Origin: Patellaria atrata CBS 101060
Lineage: Eukaryota; Ascomycota; Dothideomycetes; Patellariales; Patellariaceae
Assembly: GCA_010093705.1 (NCBI GenBank)
Contig: MU006096.1
Coordinates: 1,173,908 to 1,237,907 of the forward strand
Reading direction: 5' to 3'
DNA length: 64,000 bases
Shown: positions 1-9,687 of the stretch, one piece after another
How positions within the stretch are numbered: the first letter of the stretch is position 1
Layout of the letters: each line of letters begins with the position of its first letter
Translations under genes and position numbers: made by a program
The notes under the pieces: model-generated
Told to the model about the DNA's origin: nothing
The model's database searches: none
The model's input: only the letters and a program-made list of their open reading frames with translations

Positions 1-1019
1 TTTTATAGCAGTCTTGTTACACGGTCTATGTAGATAGAGAATCCTAGTCTCACGTGTGAATATAATTCCATGATACTCCGTCTACACAGCGATTATTCTG
101 GAACTACATACGATCACACTGGGGATGTCAATTGTAAGGTACGTGTTCGTATAACTAACCCTTAGGTAGCAAATACACTATCGGTAACCTCCCCTCACAC
201 CTTGAACTTGTGATTGTAGCAGATCATTAATAGAAACCTATACAAATCCGACATATCACAAAACGTCCAAATCCCCCATCACGAATCATTCATGAGATCC
301 CAAACCCTCATCACGCAACCAATAGGATCGTCAGGCACGTCCCCGACCTGGCGTCGTCGATCACCCGCAAGCCGCATACATATCAAAGATGTCATTCATC
401 CATGACCACAGTCTGAAATCATCCCAAGCACGGCAACTGACAAACATCATGCACTCAGGTAGGTTTTACGAAGGCAATTGATACCGAGGGCGAGGGATCG
501 TGTGGTACAGTACGAACAACGTCGGCGATCACTGCTTTCTACGTATTTTCAGGAACACATGCCCCTGACTTGGTCGAAAGTTCAAGAATCAAGAATCCGG
601 AATATACGTGCGTATAGAAGTGTTGGGTATCTAGGCTATACCTCCCATCTCTGCAATGGAGAGCGTGAGGACGCCCTTCCGATCAGTTCGGTTAGATTGG
701 GAAAGCCCTGTCATGACTCCTGCTGTGCTCTGTGGGTGAAAAAGTGATGCCATCATCTTCCATAGCAGCTCCCAATTCCAGGTCCCAGACGTCATTAAAA
801 TGCCTCTACCCGAGCCTTAGGAATGTGATTTGTACGTCAGGGTTACGCATCTTGACATCAGTATGTCATGACGTTCTCTCCCCCCTCTTCGAACCAGAAG
901 GTTATAAAGAAGGGTACCGTAGCCCTCTGCTCTCTATTTCGTCTCCACACAACATTCAACTCCACAAAACCTACAACTTCACCTCATATCAACCAGAAAA
1001 CCACAAACCTCACGTCAAA
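1..1019. other. Gene-free left edge and upstream region of the KGG gene
   Basis: I find no convincing gene here. The open frames are short, have no recognisable domain and show no sensible splice joins. The last 140 bases are the likely promoter and leader of the KGG-repeat gene that starts at 1020. Confidence 0.5.
882..908 (+). promoter_or_regulatory. Likely core promoter of the KGG stress gene
   Basis: A TATAAA box lies at 903-908, about 112 bp before the ATG, and is followed by a CT-rich stretch and a CA-rich leader typical of fungal transcripts. A CCCCT core (the stress response element AGGGG in reverse) lies at 882-886 and a TGACGT-like core lies just upstream near 869. Stress-element control would suit a con-10 type gene, but such short motifs also occur by chance. 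Confidence 0.4.
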
Positions 1020-1340
1020 ATGACCGATAACGAGAACCCCGGAAACTTCGCCAACCGTCCCAAGGACGAGGTTCGAGAAATCGCTCGCAAGGGTGGCCAG
1101 AGCAGCCACTCTGGTGGATTTGCGAGCATGGATCCCGACAAGCAGGCAAGTTTGAACTTTAACATCTCAGCTCCATCCTTCTTTTGAACTCGTTGTGCTG
1201 ACCCTTCACAGAGGGAAATCGCATCCATGGGCGGCAAAGCCTCAAGCGGCTCCTTCGAGCCCGGCAGCGAGAAAGCGAAGGAAGCTGGCCGTAAGGGCGG
1301 ATCGGTCACCAAGGCCGATACCATGGACGATGACGAGTAG
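1020..1340 (+). CDS. Con-10/KGG-repeat stress-induced small protein
   Basis: This encodes an 84-residue hydrophilic protein of the KGG repeat family (conidiation-specific protein 10, bacterial GsiB-like), whose members accumulate during conidiation and stress. Exons are 1020-1145 and 1212-1340. The first exon carries REIARKGGQSSHSGG and the second carries REIASMGGKASSGSF followed by EAGRKGG, so both repeat units are complete. The only join that keeps the family pattern (DPDKQ then REIAS) uses an intron of 1146-1211 that starts GCAAGT and ends CACAG, a GC-AG intron. A GT four bases further on would break the frame. A TATA box sits upstream. Family identity is secure; the exact role is inferred from homologs. 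Confidence 0.9.
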
Positions 1341-1577
1341 GGTGGTATGGGATCGGAACGTCTATTCGGAACCGATTGATCCTGAGTGGTACTCGGGTGA
1401 TTGATTTGCCATCAAGAGATGTGGCTTTTGTTGCCGATGTCATAGGCAATTGAATGAAAAACAATCTTCCTAAAACTTGTGCTGTCTCTTGTTCTGTGAC
1501 ATTGCGATATCCTTGCGTCTATCAAAGTCACATAATGGATATGTAGCAACTTCATCTTGAACTGGATTGAGCAGAAA

Positions 1578-2522
1578 TCACATTCCAGCCCATTCTATGC
1601 AAAATGCTCTAACTCCATCTTCAGCTCTTTCAGAGTCACTTGGTTTAGCATTATGTTCTGTAGTTGGTTTCCCACCTATCATCAGTGCTTTCTTAACACC
1701 AGTACCCAGTCTGCCTCCTCCAATAAGGTCATTCACATCAAACTCTTCTTCCCAGCTAAATCCATTAGCTAGAAAGTGGCTGTGGTAGCGAAGAGGATCT
1801 CCCGGATATACTGTGTACTGACAGCCAAACCGTAGACCAGGCGTAACAAAATATCCTTGCGTTGCAAGATGAGCAAACAGAGGATATGAAGGAGGAACTT
1901 CCGGCAGCGGAAGTGACGGCGAAGGCGCATTAGGTGATAGAAGATGGTGTGAAGTCATAGGGGTTACGAAGAATCGCTCTTTGGTGACCACGCTCGTAGT
2001 AGAATAAGCAGGTGACGAAGGACGAGGGCTTGGTTCAAAGAATAGTTCGTTCGTATCATGATGTGCATCGAAGCTTAACGCCGAAACGTCCAATTGCTCT
2101 GAGCCCTTCTCCATCCGCTTCCTCTGTTTCTTCTCCGCCTCCCGCTCTAACGCTTTCACCTTCCGCTCATTAGCCTCTCTCTGGAAAGCTTTCGATGCAT
2201 CGACGCCCTGCTTCTCAAGCGCCTTCTGGTACGCCACCCGCTCCGCAATGTTCAGACCAGATACTGCCTGTTTGTGGGCAACGACATCATCGACGATATA
2301 AGCGACCCCTTTCTCCACGAGCAGCCGAGCTTCTTCTGGGAGAATCTCACACGGGATCCCCAGAAAGACGTTTTGTTGAGGATGAGTTGGGAGGGTACCG
2401 GCGAGGACACCGCACATATTGTACTCTCGTCGGACATGAGTAATCGTATCGATGTCAAAGAGGAGATAGCGGTGGGAGACGCAGGAGATGGGGAAAGGTT
2501 CTTGGACCTTGGTGTTCGCCAT
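1578..2522 (-). CDS. SEN34: tRNA-splicing endonuclease subunit SEN34
   Basis: Single-exon gene for a 314-residue protein, the catalytic Sen34 subunit of the tRNA splicing endonuclease that cuts the 3' splice site of intron-bearing pre-tRNAs. The N-terminal part (about 10-75) matches the Sen34 N-terminal fold. A Lys/Arg-rich coiled segment (about 100-140) and a low-complexity linker follow. The C-terminal nuclease domain holds a Tyr in VYPGDP, a His in RYHSHF and a Lys in GVKKA, which match the catalytic Tyr-His-Lys triad. The ATG directly precedes ANTKVQEPF, a normal start. It is divergent from the small membrane protein gene at 2970. Confidence 0.95.
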   Translation of the reverse strand: MANTKVQEPFPISCVSHRYLLFDIDTITHVRREYNMCGVLAGTLPTHPQQNVFLGIPCEILPEEARLLVEKGVAYIVDDVVAHKQAVSGLNIAERVAYQKALEKQGVDASKAFQREANERKVKALEREAEKKQRKRMEKGSEQLDVSALSFDAHHDTNELFFEPSPRPSSPAYSTTSVVTKERFFVTPMTSHHLLSPNAPSPSLPLPEVPPSYPLFAHLATQGYFVTPGLRFGCQYTVYPGDPLRYHSHFLANGFSWEEEFDVNDLIGGGRLGTGVKKALMIGGKPTTEHNAKPSDSERAEDGVRAFCIEWAGM

Positions 2523-2969
2523 GGTGGTTTTATAGTGTAAGCACAGAGGCTCCGGTGGTGCACTATTTAAAAACTTAGCAAGTGTAATAATAGAGTGCTG
2601 CGTATAAGTACTACGAAGGTATTGAAGTCATATAGATCATTATTAAATTTGGTCGTCAATTATCCAGTCAATTGATACTGGAATCAGTGGATTGACAGAT
2701 ATTTTTGTTAATAATCATTCGAAATGGAACGAGAGAGATAAAAAAAAATTGCTTTCTTACCCTTCACCCTCCTTTAATAACTGAATATCTACTGTTGTGG
2801 AGATCCATAGTGGTAAGTCAAAACCGAAGCTCTGATGTTCGTTGATATATGTGGGAGAAATTCTCAGAGAATTGTTTGGTCTGTTTGCACATGATGACAA
2901 TACTCATCTCCAGCCTTTCTGTTCGGGAAGTTAACATATTCCTTAAGACTGTTGATTCGGATAATTAGG
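2523..2969. other. Divergent intergenic region SEN34 / small membrane protein
   Basis: AT-rich spacer between two divergent start codons, so it should hold both promoters. I see no gene and no clear TATA box that I would defend. Confidence 0.5.
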
Positions 2970-3296
2970 ATGGAAATTATACCTATTCTCATATTGCTTC
3001 TAGTAATACCATTTACACTGTTCATGGGTTAGTCCACTCTCTGAAGTTTGAATACGTTTGCTAATACATTAACAGTCTGGCTTGCTATATCATCATGTTT
3101 AGGGAACAACTTCCGTGCGAGGTTTTCCAATCTACCTATCACTCCACGTCAGATGAACTTTGGAAGATCGTATGGAAGAGGAATGGGATCCGGGGTAGCT
3201 CAAGGAGGCTGGGAACATATTGAAATGGAAGATATGATAGCAGACGATTTTGATGAAAGTGATGATGACCGTAGCATTAATCACGGCAGAAGATGA
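2970..3296 (+). CDS. Small single-pass membrane protein, uncharacterised
   Basis: Two exons, 2970-3027 and 3103-3296, give 83 residues. The intron (3028-3102) starts GTTAGT and ends TTTAG and joins in phase 1, making a Gly codon. Residues 2-19 form a strongly hydrophobic Ile/Leu-rich helix right at the N-terminus (a signal anchor or signal peptide). A basic, Arg- and Gly-rich stretch follows (GRSYGRGMGSG), and the tail is very acidic (near 65-76, with DDFDESDDD). I do not recognise the family. The tight splice fit and the layout of membrane helix, basic linker and acidic tail suggest a real gene, perhaps an ER or Golgi membrane protein. Its job is unknown. Confidence 0.6.
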
Positions 3297-3587
3297 TGGT
3301 ACTTTTTGAACATGTGGAATTCATATCGTCGTATTCTCATGTGGAAAGACTCTGTCGGTTCCCACCGGCTCTCGGCCAGTACGCACACCGCGATATGAGC
3401 CTATCCGTACACGACCATAAAGGTCTGTCCCTTTTTTCCTTAGGCCAATTATGCAAGCTGGAAGTCCTCAATCCAAGCAGACCTTTTGTACAGCTGAGCC
3501 GATATTCGATTTCGCCCTCAGTATCTCTTAGCCCCTTACGTTTGCAGCTTTCCATTTCCTTCTCCAGATGAAGACCGTCTCTCAATA

Positions 3588-4232
3588 TCATCCCTGATCC
3601 GCACGCTCTAGGAATGAAGGATCCAAATCAATCTTCTTCTCAAACTTCGTCCACCAATCCTGAAAGCTCTTCAGTGGTATAACCTCCTGGCCCCCTGGTC
3701 CCGTACTTCCCGCGAAGCTCGCTAAAAAGTTGAATGCATTCCCTATTATTCTCTGTGCTAGCACTTTCGTGGACACCGGTGATGGTCCGGGCTGCGCTTT
3801 TACCAGTCCATTGATCGTTGTCATTGCATTGGCGTTCTGTTTGAGGTTCGCCAGTGCCACTGATATTTGAGCGACTGGCTCTACGGATATGCCCAGTGTA
3901 ACGTTCCCGTTGGGTCCTGGAGTGGGTGTTGGCTCGTCCATCATTGCGTCATCTTCAAAACCGCTATTTATGGAAGCTCCGCTATTGTTTATTTTGAAAA
4001 CGGCACTCTGCTTCTCGTTTGCGATCGCTCCGAGAAGCTTGAATTCGGTAGATGTCGGGAGTTGGACGTATACAGCGGCGGCGGTGTCGGGTGGGAGGGT
4101 CGTGCTGGGAAGAAGGAATACCACTATATGGCTGAATGATGGAACGGCCGGTATTGAAAACGCGAATTGAGTCTGTGATACGGCTTGTCCTTCAGTGATA
4201 ACTGGCCGTCCTGAGACTACAATGCCGAACAT
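3588..4232 (-). CDS. OPI10: Hikeshi/OPI10 family protein
   Basis: Single-exon 214-residue protein of the Hikeshi (DUF775) family. Animal Hikeshi carries Hsp70 into the nucleus during heat shock, and yeast Opi10 mutants overproduce inositol. I chose the ATG at 4232 because MFGIVVSGRPV is the conserved start of the family; the open frame runs further upstream, but that part lacks similarity. The N-terminal domain (about 1-100) contains FxFxIP and hydrophobic strands. A Pro-rich linker (TPTPGPNG, near 125) and a helical C-terminal domain with the conserved FNFLASF and WWTKFEKK follow. The gene converges on the small membrane protein gene and diverges from the Nudix gene. Confidence 0.9.
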   Translation of the reverse strand: MFGIVVSGRPVITEGQAVSQTQFAFSIPAVPSFSHIVVFLLPSTTLPPDTAAAVYVQLPTSTEFKLLGAIANEKQSAVFKINNSGASINSGFEDDAMMDEPTPTPGPNGNVTLGISVEPVAQISVALANLKQNANAMTTINGLVKAQPGPSPVSTKVLAQRIIGNAFNFLASFAGSTGPGGQEVIPLKSFQDWWTKFEKKIDLDPSFLERADQG

Positions 4233-4683
4233 GTTGCTTCGATCGGGGAGTGGTTGTGGTACTGAGCAATTGATGCTTAGTATAGGCCCATTTTTATGAT
4301 ATGTAGGAGATCTCCTACACCGAAAGGTCTCACGTTTGTTGAGTTGAGAATCGTTTAAGGCTACTTTAGCTCTCGAAGTTTCCAATGCCCATATCACCGC
4401 TCTTGGCATTGAAGTGGGATGCGTTATCGATAAGGCACATACTAACTTATGCAGCTGAGGTGGTTGACAGGCTGACAGAATGGAATTAGGCCTCTACTAC
4501 TAAGCTACTGTATAGAATAAAGAAGTCAATGCAGGAGTATCAGAATCCATGTCCCCTTCTAACCGTAGTCTCCGGGTATAAGCACACTAATTGTAGGAAA
4601 GTGAATAATCCTCTCTTCAACTGAATTTAACCTCTCGTGCCCCTCAGTTTCATTCCTTAAAGAGCTATAAATCCAGTATCACT
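4233..4683. other. Divergent intergenic region OPI10 / Nudix gene
   Basis: Spacer of about 450 bp between divergent starts. The open extension of the OPI10 frame into this stretch is not conserved-looking and I do not count it as coding. Confidence 0.5.
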
Positions 4684-5745
4684 ATGGTGGAACAGAAGCT
4701 TAGAACGAATCTGGAGCTTATACACGAGTGTGACAAGTAAGTCGCACAGCACAGGGTAGCTTTCCGCTTAGATCTGATCTCTGTACACAGCTTTCCCTAT
4801 TTCCACGATGATCCGTTAGAGTACCAAAGACACATTCAGACATACTATCACCTCCGGGTCTCAGATGAGCCCGCTACCTTAGGTTACCTGCTACCTTCTG
4901 TGGCCCAAGTGTTTAAAGGTCTCGAATCATGGGATCTTGACGAAGATGATCGCGTGCTCACTCTCACGGCTGGCCACGATGTAGAGACCCGTTCAGCGGC
5001 TGTAGCTGCAACGACAGCTGCAATGCGTCAAGTAGGCCATTTCAAAGTGCTACAAGGCTGGAGGGACGAGCTATATCCTGTATTTGGAAAAGGTGGAAAG
5101 CATCTCTTTGATGTCGAGAGATCGGCTGCTTGCCTCTTTGGCGTTATCACTTATGGTGTGCACATGACTGCATATGTGCGCTCCAAAGAAGATGGGAAGA
5201 TTAAGATTTGGGTACCTAGACGAGCTACGAATAAGCAGACATACCCAGGTATGCTTGACAATACCGTTGGCGGAGGCTTAGCATCTGGAGAACAACCCTT
5301 CGAAGCTCTGGTAAGAGAGTGCGCAGAAGAAGCTTCCATACCTGAGGATCTGGTGCGCGAACGGGCCACGGCCGTTGCTGGTGTTACGTACTTTTACATT
5401 AGAGACCATAGAGCCGGTGGCGAGTCAGGAATGATGCAGCCTGAGTGCCAATATGTATACGATCTTGAGCTACCGGAGGATTTCAAGCTGAAGCCAAGTG
5501 ACGACGAAGTGCAAGAGTTCAATCTTCTGACTGTCGAAGAGACACAGGCGGCGATGTCGAGAGCGGAGTTTAAGCCTAATTGCGCCCTAGTGCTGCTGGA
5601 CTTCTTTGTTCGACATGGCATCCTAAACTGCGAGAACGAGCAGGACTATTTCGAAATCACTACGCGAACTCATAGACGTCTCGAGTTCCCCATGCCTCGA
5701 CCACCAGTTACAACAGCAAATGGGACCGGACTATGTGGTAGATAA
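4684..5745 (+). CDS. Nudix hydrolase with N-terminal DUF4743 domain
   Basis: Exons 4684-4736 and 4791-5745 give 335 residues. The intron starts GTAAGT and ends CACAG and restores the family pattern ECDNFPYFH. The N-terminal DUF4743 domain (about 1-120) is followed by a Nudix fold (about 125-300). The Nudix box is present: GGGLASGE, then REC, then EEAS, with the metal-binding Glu residues in place. Fungal members are often annotated as thiamine pyrophosphokinase-related proteins; yeast YJR142W is the nearest named relative I know. They hydrolyse nucleoside or thiamine diphosphate-type substrates. No kinase domain is seen, so hydrolase is the safer call. The substrate cannot be read from sequence. 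Confidence 0.9.
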
Positions 5746-5968
5746 AAGAAATTTTCTGCTTAATGAATATAGAAGCCCTTGGTATCTCGTAGACATTGAT
5801 GCAACCAAATCTTTGACTTGAAATTTTGATGAAGTACCTCACCGAAAGATTTCCTCTACGAGTCGATGTCCATAGAGTATAATTTTTAGTTCCCGAACGC
5901 CTCGTCAATGCGACATGACACTGAAAGTCTCCAAACTCCAGGTTGAAACAATAGATGCGACTCCATGC

Positions 5969-6476
5969 TCATTTTTTCAGTAACATGTAAACGTAGTCGA
6001 TTCGAAGTGGAGTAAGCTTCTTATAAGGGCCCTGCATGTATAGCAGTAATCCACCAAAGGACACAAACACTTTGCTATGATGCAGTCAGCGTTACTTGCT
6101 CATTCCTTTCCTTGTCTTGCACTAAATATCAAAAAGCACCTTAAGTGACTTACATATTCTCATTATCTGCCTCCTCAAACCGATAAACCTTACCATGGCA
6201 TACGTAATCGAACATATCCGCCAAAGTAGCTTCATTCCCCGCTTCTCTCCAACCCTTCTCCTCTTTCGAGCCGTCCATCTTCAACGTCTGAGCTAGTACA
6301 AGGGTCACGCTCTCGCCGGGAGTGATGGGATATAGCTCCCTATTGATGTCGAGAAGAAGGGTGGTTGTGTTGTCGGAAGAGGTGCCGGAAAGACGAGATA
6401 CACGGTCATATTTCTCAGAGTTAACGGTGTCGATGCGGAAGGTGTCTTCGAAGAGTTGGGCGTCTTGGGTCGACAT
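5969..6476 (-). CDS. RPB8: RNA polymerases I/II/III subunit RPABC3 (RPB8)
   Basis: Two exons (6154-6476, then 5969-6074) give 142 residues, the normal Rpb8 length. The intron, 6075-6153, starts GTAAGT and ends CATAG. Rpb8 is a shared subunit of all three nuclear RNA polymerases with an OB-like fold. Diagnostic segments are FEDTFRIDTVNSEKYDRVSR near the N-terminus and, in the last exon, VSFGGLLLYMQGPYKKL followed by the final VYMLL. It converges with the Nudix gene and diverges from ELP4 across only 236 bp. Confidence 0.95.
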
Positions 6477-6712
6477 CGTGTATAAGATTTAGAGGCGCAG
6501 TATGTGGAAGTTTTCAGATTGTCGTATTTAAGCTATCGTACGAAGAGCTTTCTCGCAGAGTTGTATGGATGGTGATCCCGTGGTGGTGTACAGTATCTTT
6601 CACATGCCGCATGCGAAGAAAAGTTGAAGCGTTCGTTCCTCGATTCTTGGCATTGACATCCCAAGATTCTTTCTCACTTCATTCCATCTCTACAATCTGC
6701 AACCCGATCACA

Positions 6713-7991
6713 ATGTCGTTCCGCAAACGCAACATAGGGATATCTCGCACACAGCAGACCTTAGGTACAGAAATAGAAGAATCGTCTGCAGCACCCACCC
6801 AATTACCAGGCGTAAGACCCTCCCCAATTGACGGTCGCCCAACCACATCCACAGGTACACCGACCCTTGATGCTCTGCTCGCAGGCCATGCTGGACTAGC
6901 TCTAGGCAGTTCACTGCTCATAGAAGAAAGTGGAACCACTGATTATGCTTCCACATTATTGAGGTATTACGCCGCCGAGGGCATCATCCAAAGACACAAA
7001 GTACACGTTGTAGGCGTTGGGGAGCAATGGGGACGCGAGCTACCTGGGCTCGTAGGCCCTGCCGATGGAACAGTTACTGATACAAAGGAAAACAAAGAGA
7101 AGGATAAGATGAAAATCGCATGGCGGTACGAGCGACTGGGTGAGTTTGGAGCCAGCACAGCTGGAAGCGGGAGTCGAGGTGTGTGGGACTTCACTATCTT
7201 GTATATAAGCGCAGATTCAAAATATCCAGCAGTTCAATACTCAAACAGTCGGAAAACCGATACTAATCGAACTCTCAGCACCGACACTAAATCGTGCTCC
7301 TACCCCGACTGACTCTACTACTCCGTCTCAACCATCCCAACCCTTCGCGCATATATTCGACCTCACAAAGCGCCTCACCATCCCCACCTCTAACCCGATC
7401 AACCACATCCCGATCCCTACTACCCCCTCCAACAAATCCCCTTATGATCCCATCGTTCGCAACCTACAAAACTCCCTGATAACGCACCCCAACATACCCC
7501 ACCGCCTCCTCCTTCCCTCCCTCCTCTCACCCCTCCTCTACCCTCCCTCCAGTCCCCTTCCCCACCACCTCCTCCCCTTCCTCCACTCCCTCCGCGCTCT
7601 ACTACGCTTGCACCCAAACCTCACCATCGTCCTCTCCGTCCCCCTATCCCTATACCCCCGCTCCTCAGCCCTAGTCCGATGGATCGAGCTCCTAGTCGAC
7701 GGCGTGCTCGAATTATCTCCCTTCCCCTATTCACACACCGCGAGCGGCGGACCTAAGGATGAAGAGCAACCGCAAGGTCTGCTGAGAGTGTGGAAGCTGC
7801 CGGTGTGGGAAGAGAGGGGCGGCGGAGGTTGGGCCGGAGGTTGGGCCGGAGGGGGCGATTGGGCGTTCGTGGTGGGGAGGAAGAGGTTCGAGATTAAAGC
7901 GTGGAGTTTACCGCCTGTGGAAGGAGACACGGAGGCTCAAGAGGCGGCTGGTGGTGCCGGAGGGAGTGGAGGTAAGGGGTTGGAGTTTTGA
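6713..7991 (+). CDS. ELP4: Elongator complex subunit ELP4 (PAXNEB)
   Basis: Exons 6713-7178 and 7279-7991 give 392 residues. The intron (7179-7278) starts GTGTGT and ends CTCAG and joins in phase 1. Elp4 forms the RecA-like Elp4-5-6 ring of Elongator, needed for wobble-uridine modification of tRNA. The start MSFRKRN is typical. The fold begins with TPTLDALLAGHAGLALGSSLLIEE, and the central part has KIAWRYERLGEF and FDLTKRL, both diagnostic. The C-terminus ends GKGLEF, close to the usual xDxxF end. Exon 2 is extremely C-rich on the coding strand (near 7480-7620), which raises codon bias compared with exon 1 but keeps frame. Confidence 0.93.
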
Positions 7992-8483
7992 TGGGTTTGG
8001 GGGAAAGGGGGGGGATGGAGGGCCCGCCGTTGGAAGGCAAGGAAACTTCGAAGGAAGATCGTTCGGTAGTGTTTAAGCTTCATCCTTTTCCGTCCTGTGG
8101 TGTGTTCTATTTGCCATCGTACCTAGGAAGCAGGTCACGTAAACGCTAGGTGCCTCCTAGCAACGGTATAATACCTTCAACGGCCCCTTTTAAATCAACT
8201 CCGATATTCTTTTGCACTTATTGACCTTGAAAAGGTTCTTATTTATTCTACCTACACGATCATTTCATTACAACACTTATAGACTCCAAGATTTAGGTTT
8301 AGCTTTACCAGCTCTGTATTCCACCTTCTCAACGCCCCCGTGACAGTTTATATTGCTATTCTCCTACTATCCAATACTGTTAAATCACAAGTCCTGCTAC
8401 GTCTCCAACACCAAAGAAAGAAATCCACGAGAACCCGATCAACATTAAGCGCCCTCGAAACCCCATCTCCAAAACCATCTCAA
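7992..8483. other. Convergent 3' region after ELP4
   Basis: Spacer between two converging genes that should hold both 3' ends. It starts with a G-rich tract and turns AT-rich after about 8160. I see no gene. Confidence 0.45.
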
Positions 8484-8894
8484 TCACTCACAACCCAAAG
8501 CACCATATTCATCACCCCTAACAACCTCCATCATCTCGCTCCCCAAAACCCTCACCTCGTCAACACTAACATCCGCCACCTCCCCCAACGTCACCAACCC
8601 CCTGCGCATCAACATCTCCATAGCCGCCGCCGTCTCGGCGCTCAACAACCCCGCCTGGCAGCTCAGCAGCCCGCACTGCCCGAGACAGTACTGCGCGATG
8701 GCGTCCTGGTGCTCGAGGCGCTTCCGCAGGGTCCTTAGCTCGGTCTCGAGAGCTGCTATGCGGGATTCAAGGGCGGGGTCGGGAGGAGCAGGTGCGGTGG
8801 TGACGGAGGGCTTGGCCCCGCTTGCTTTGGAGCGCGTGTTTATTGTGCTAGTGGTTTGGGAGGCGGTTGTGCGGGCGCGCTTTCGGGGGGGCAT
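8484..8894 (-). CDS. Small coiled-coil protein with basic N-terminus, uncharacterised
   Basis: Single-exon frame of 136 residues from an ATG at 8894. The N-terminus is basic (MPPRKRARTT), which looks like a nuclear localisation signal, and a Thr/Ser/Pro-rich linker follows. Residues 48-70 form a heptad-like coiled coil (ALESRIAALETELRTLRKRL). The C-terminal part has a Cys pair and hydrophobic helices and ends acidic. The upstream extension is low complexity and lacks family features. The opposite strand also has a long open frame, but it reads as repetitive Gln/His/Leu, the usual antisense shadow. I do not recognise the family. Confidence 0.55.
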   Translation of the reverse strand: MPPRKRARTTASQTTSTINTRSKASGAKPSVTTAPAPPDPALESRIAALETELRTLRKRLEHQDAIAQYCLGQCGLLSCQAGLLSAETAAAMEMLMRRGLVTLGEVADVSVDEVRVLGSEMMEVVRGDEYGALGCE

Positions 8895-9687
8895 CTTTGG
8901 TTTGGTCTGGTTTGGTTGGAGCTTGGGAGAATGAAGGAGGGATAGAGAGAGGATTTTGGCGCCTTTGAGGATGATGGGAGGTGTATTTGCGAGGTTTTGT
9001 GTGTGTGTTGGAAGGAGCAAATGTGTTGGGGAACTGGTAGGGTGGGAAGTAGATTTGAGCTTTGCTGTTGTTTGATGGTGATATTTGCACAGGTTCTTGG
9101 AAGATCAGTTTTCTTTCGTGCTTGATCTCGAAAGTATTCTTCCCTTTGACTGAAAACGAGAGAGGTTCTATTGTGGGATGGCCGGATGTGTGAAAGCTTG
9201 CGATATCTCTTTGTTCGTTTGCAGGAAAAACGACACCGTGATCCAGATCCCACAAGAACAAGGTATTCAGAAGTTTTGTGTTGTAGATGCCGCGAGCTCT
9301 TTGTTAGTATTCCTTAGCGAGTTCTTGTATTAGTTTTAGGAAATATTGAGACAGAATAGCTCTTCGTGATATTACGGGGATATAAAAGATGAAGGCATAT
9401 AATAATACTTTGAATGCGTAAGTAAATGCTTGTGTGGCTGCAATTAAATCCCAGGTCTCCACTCATGGATGGTGAACAATTAGCGCAATAACAACCTCCT
9501 CGAAATGCAATGCAATGGAACTTGAACAGCCAGCTCAAAGAAAACGACGAGTGATGCCTAGGTATCATAGCCACGCTCTTCCATGCAGAGATATCCCTAA
9601 CTCGCGCCATAAATGTGAATGATCAAACTGCCTACTCCTAGATCTGGCCTTCAAAAGGAGAATGAAATAACTCGTGCTACCACCGTT
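8895..9687. other. Gene-free stretch between small coiled-coil gene and SCC2 3' end
   Basis: About 790 bp. Two overlapping minus-strand open frames at 8840-9261 look like read-through leader of the small gene rather than proteins, as their composition is random. No tRNA or repeat was seen. Confidence 0.45.

Noticed and set aside
8340-8738. Plus-strand frame of 132 residues opposite the small coiled-coil gene
   Set aside because: Composition is repetitive His/Gln/Leu/Arg as expected for an antisense shadow of a GC-rich gene.
9314-9610. Minus-strand frame of 98 residues with Cys and hydrophobic stretches
   Set aside because: No domain, no clear signal peptide and no conserved motif; likely chance.
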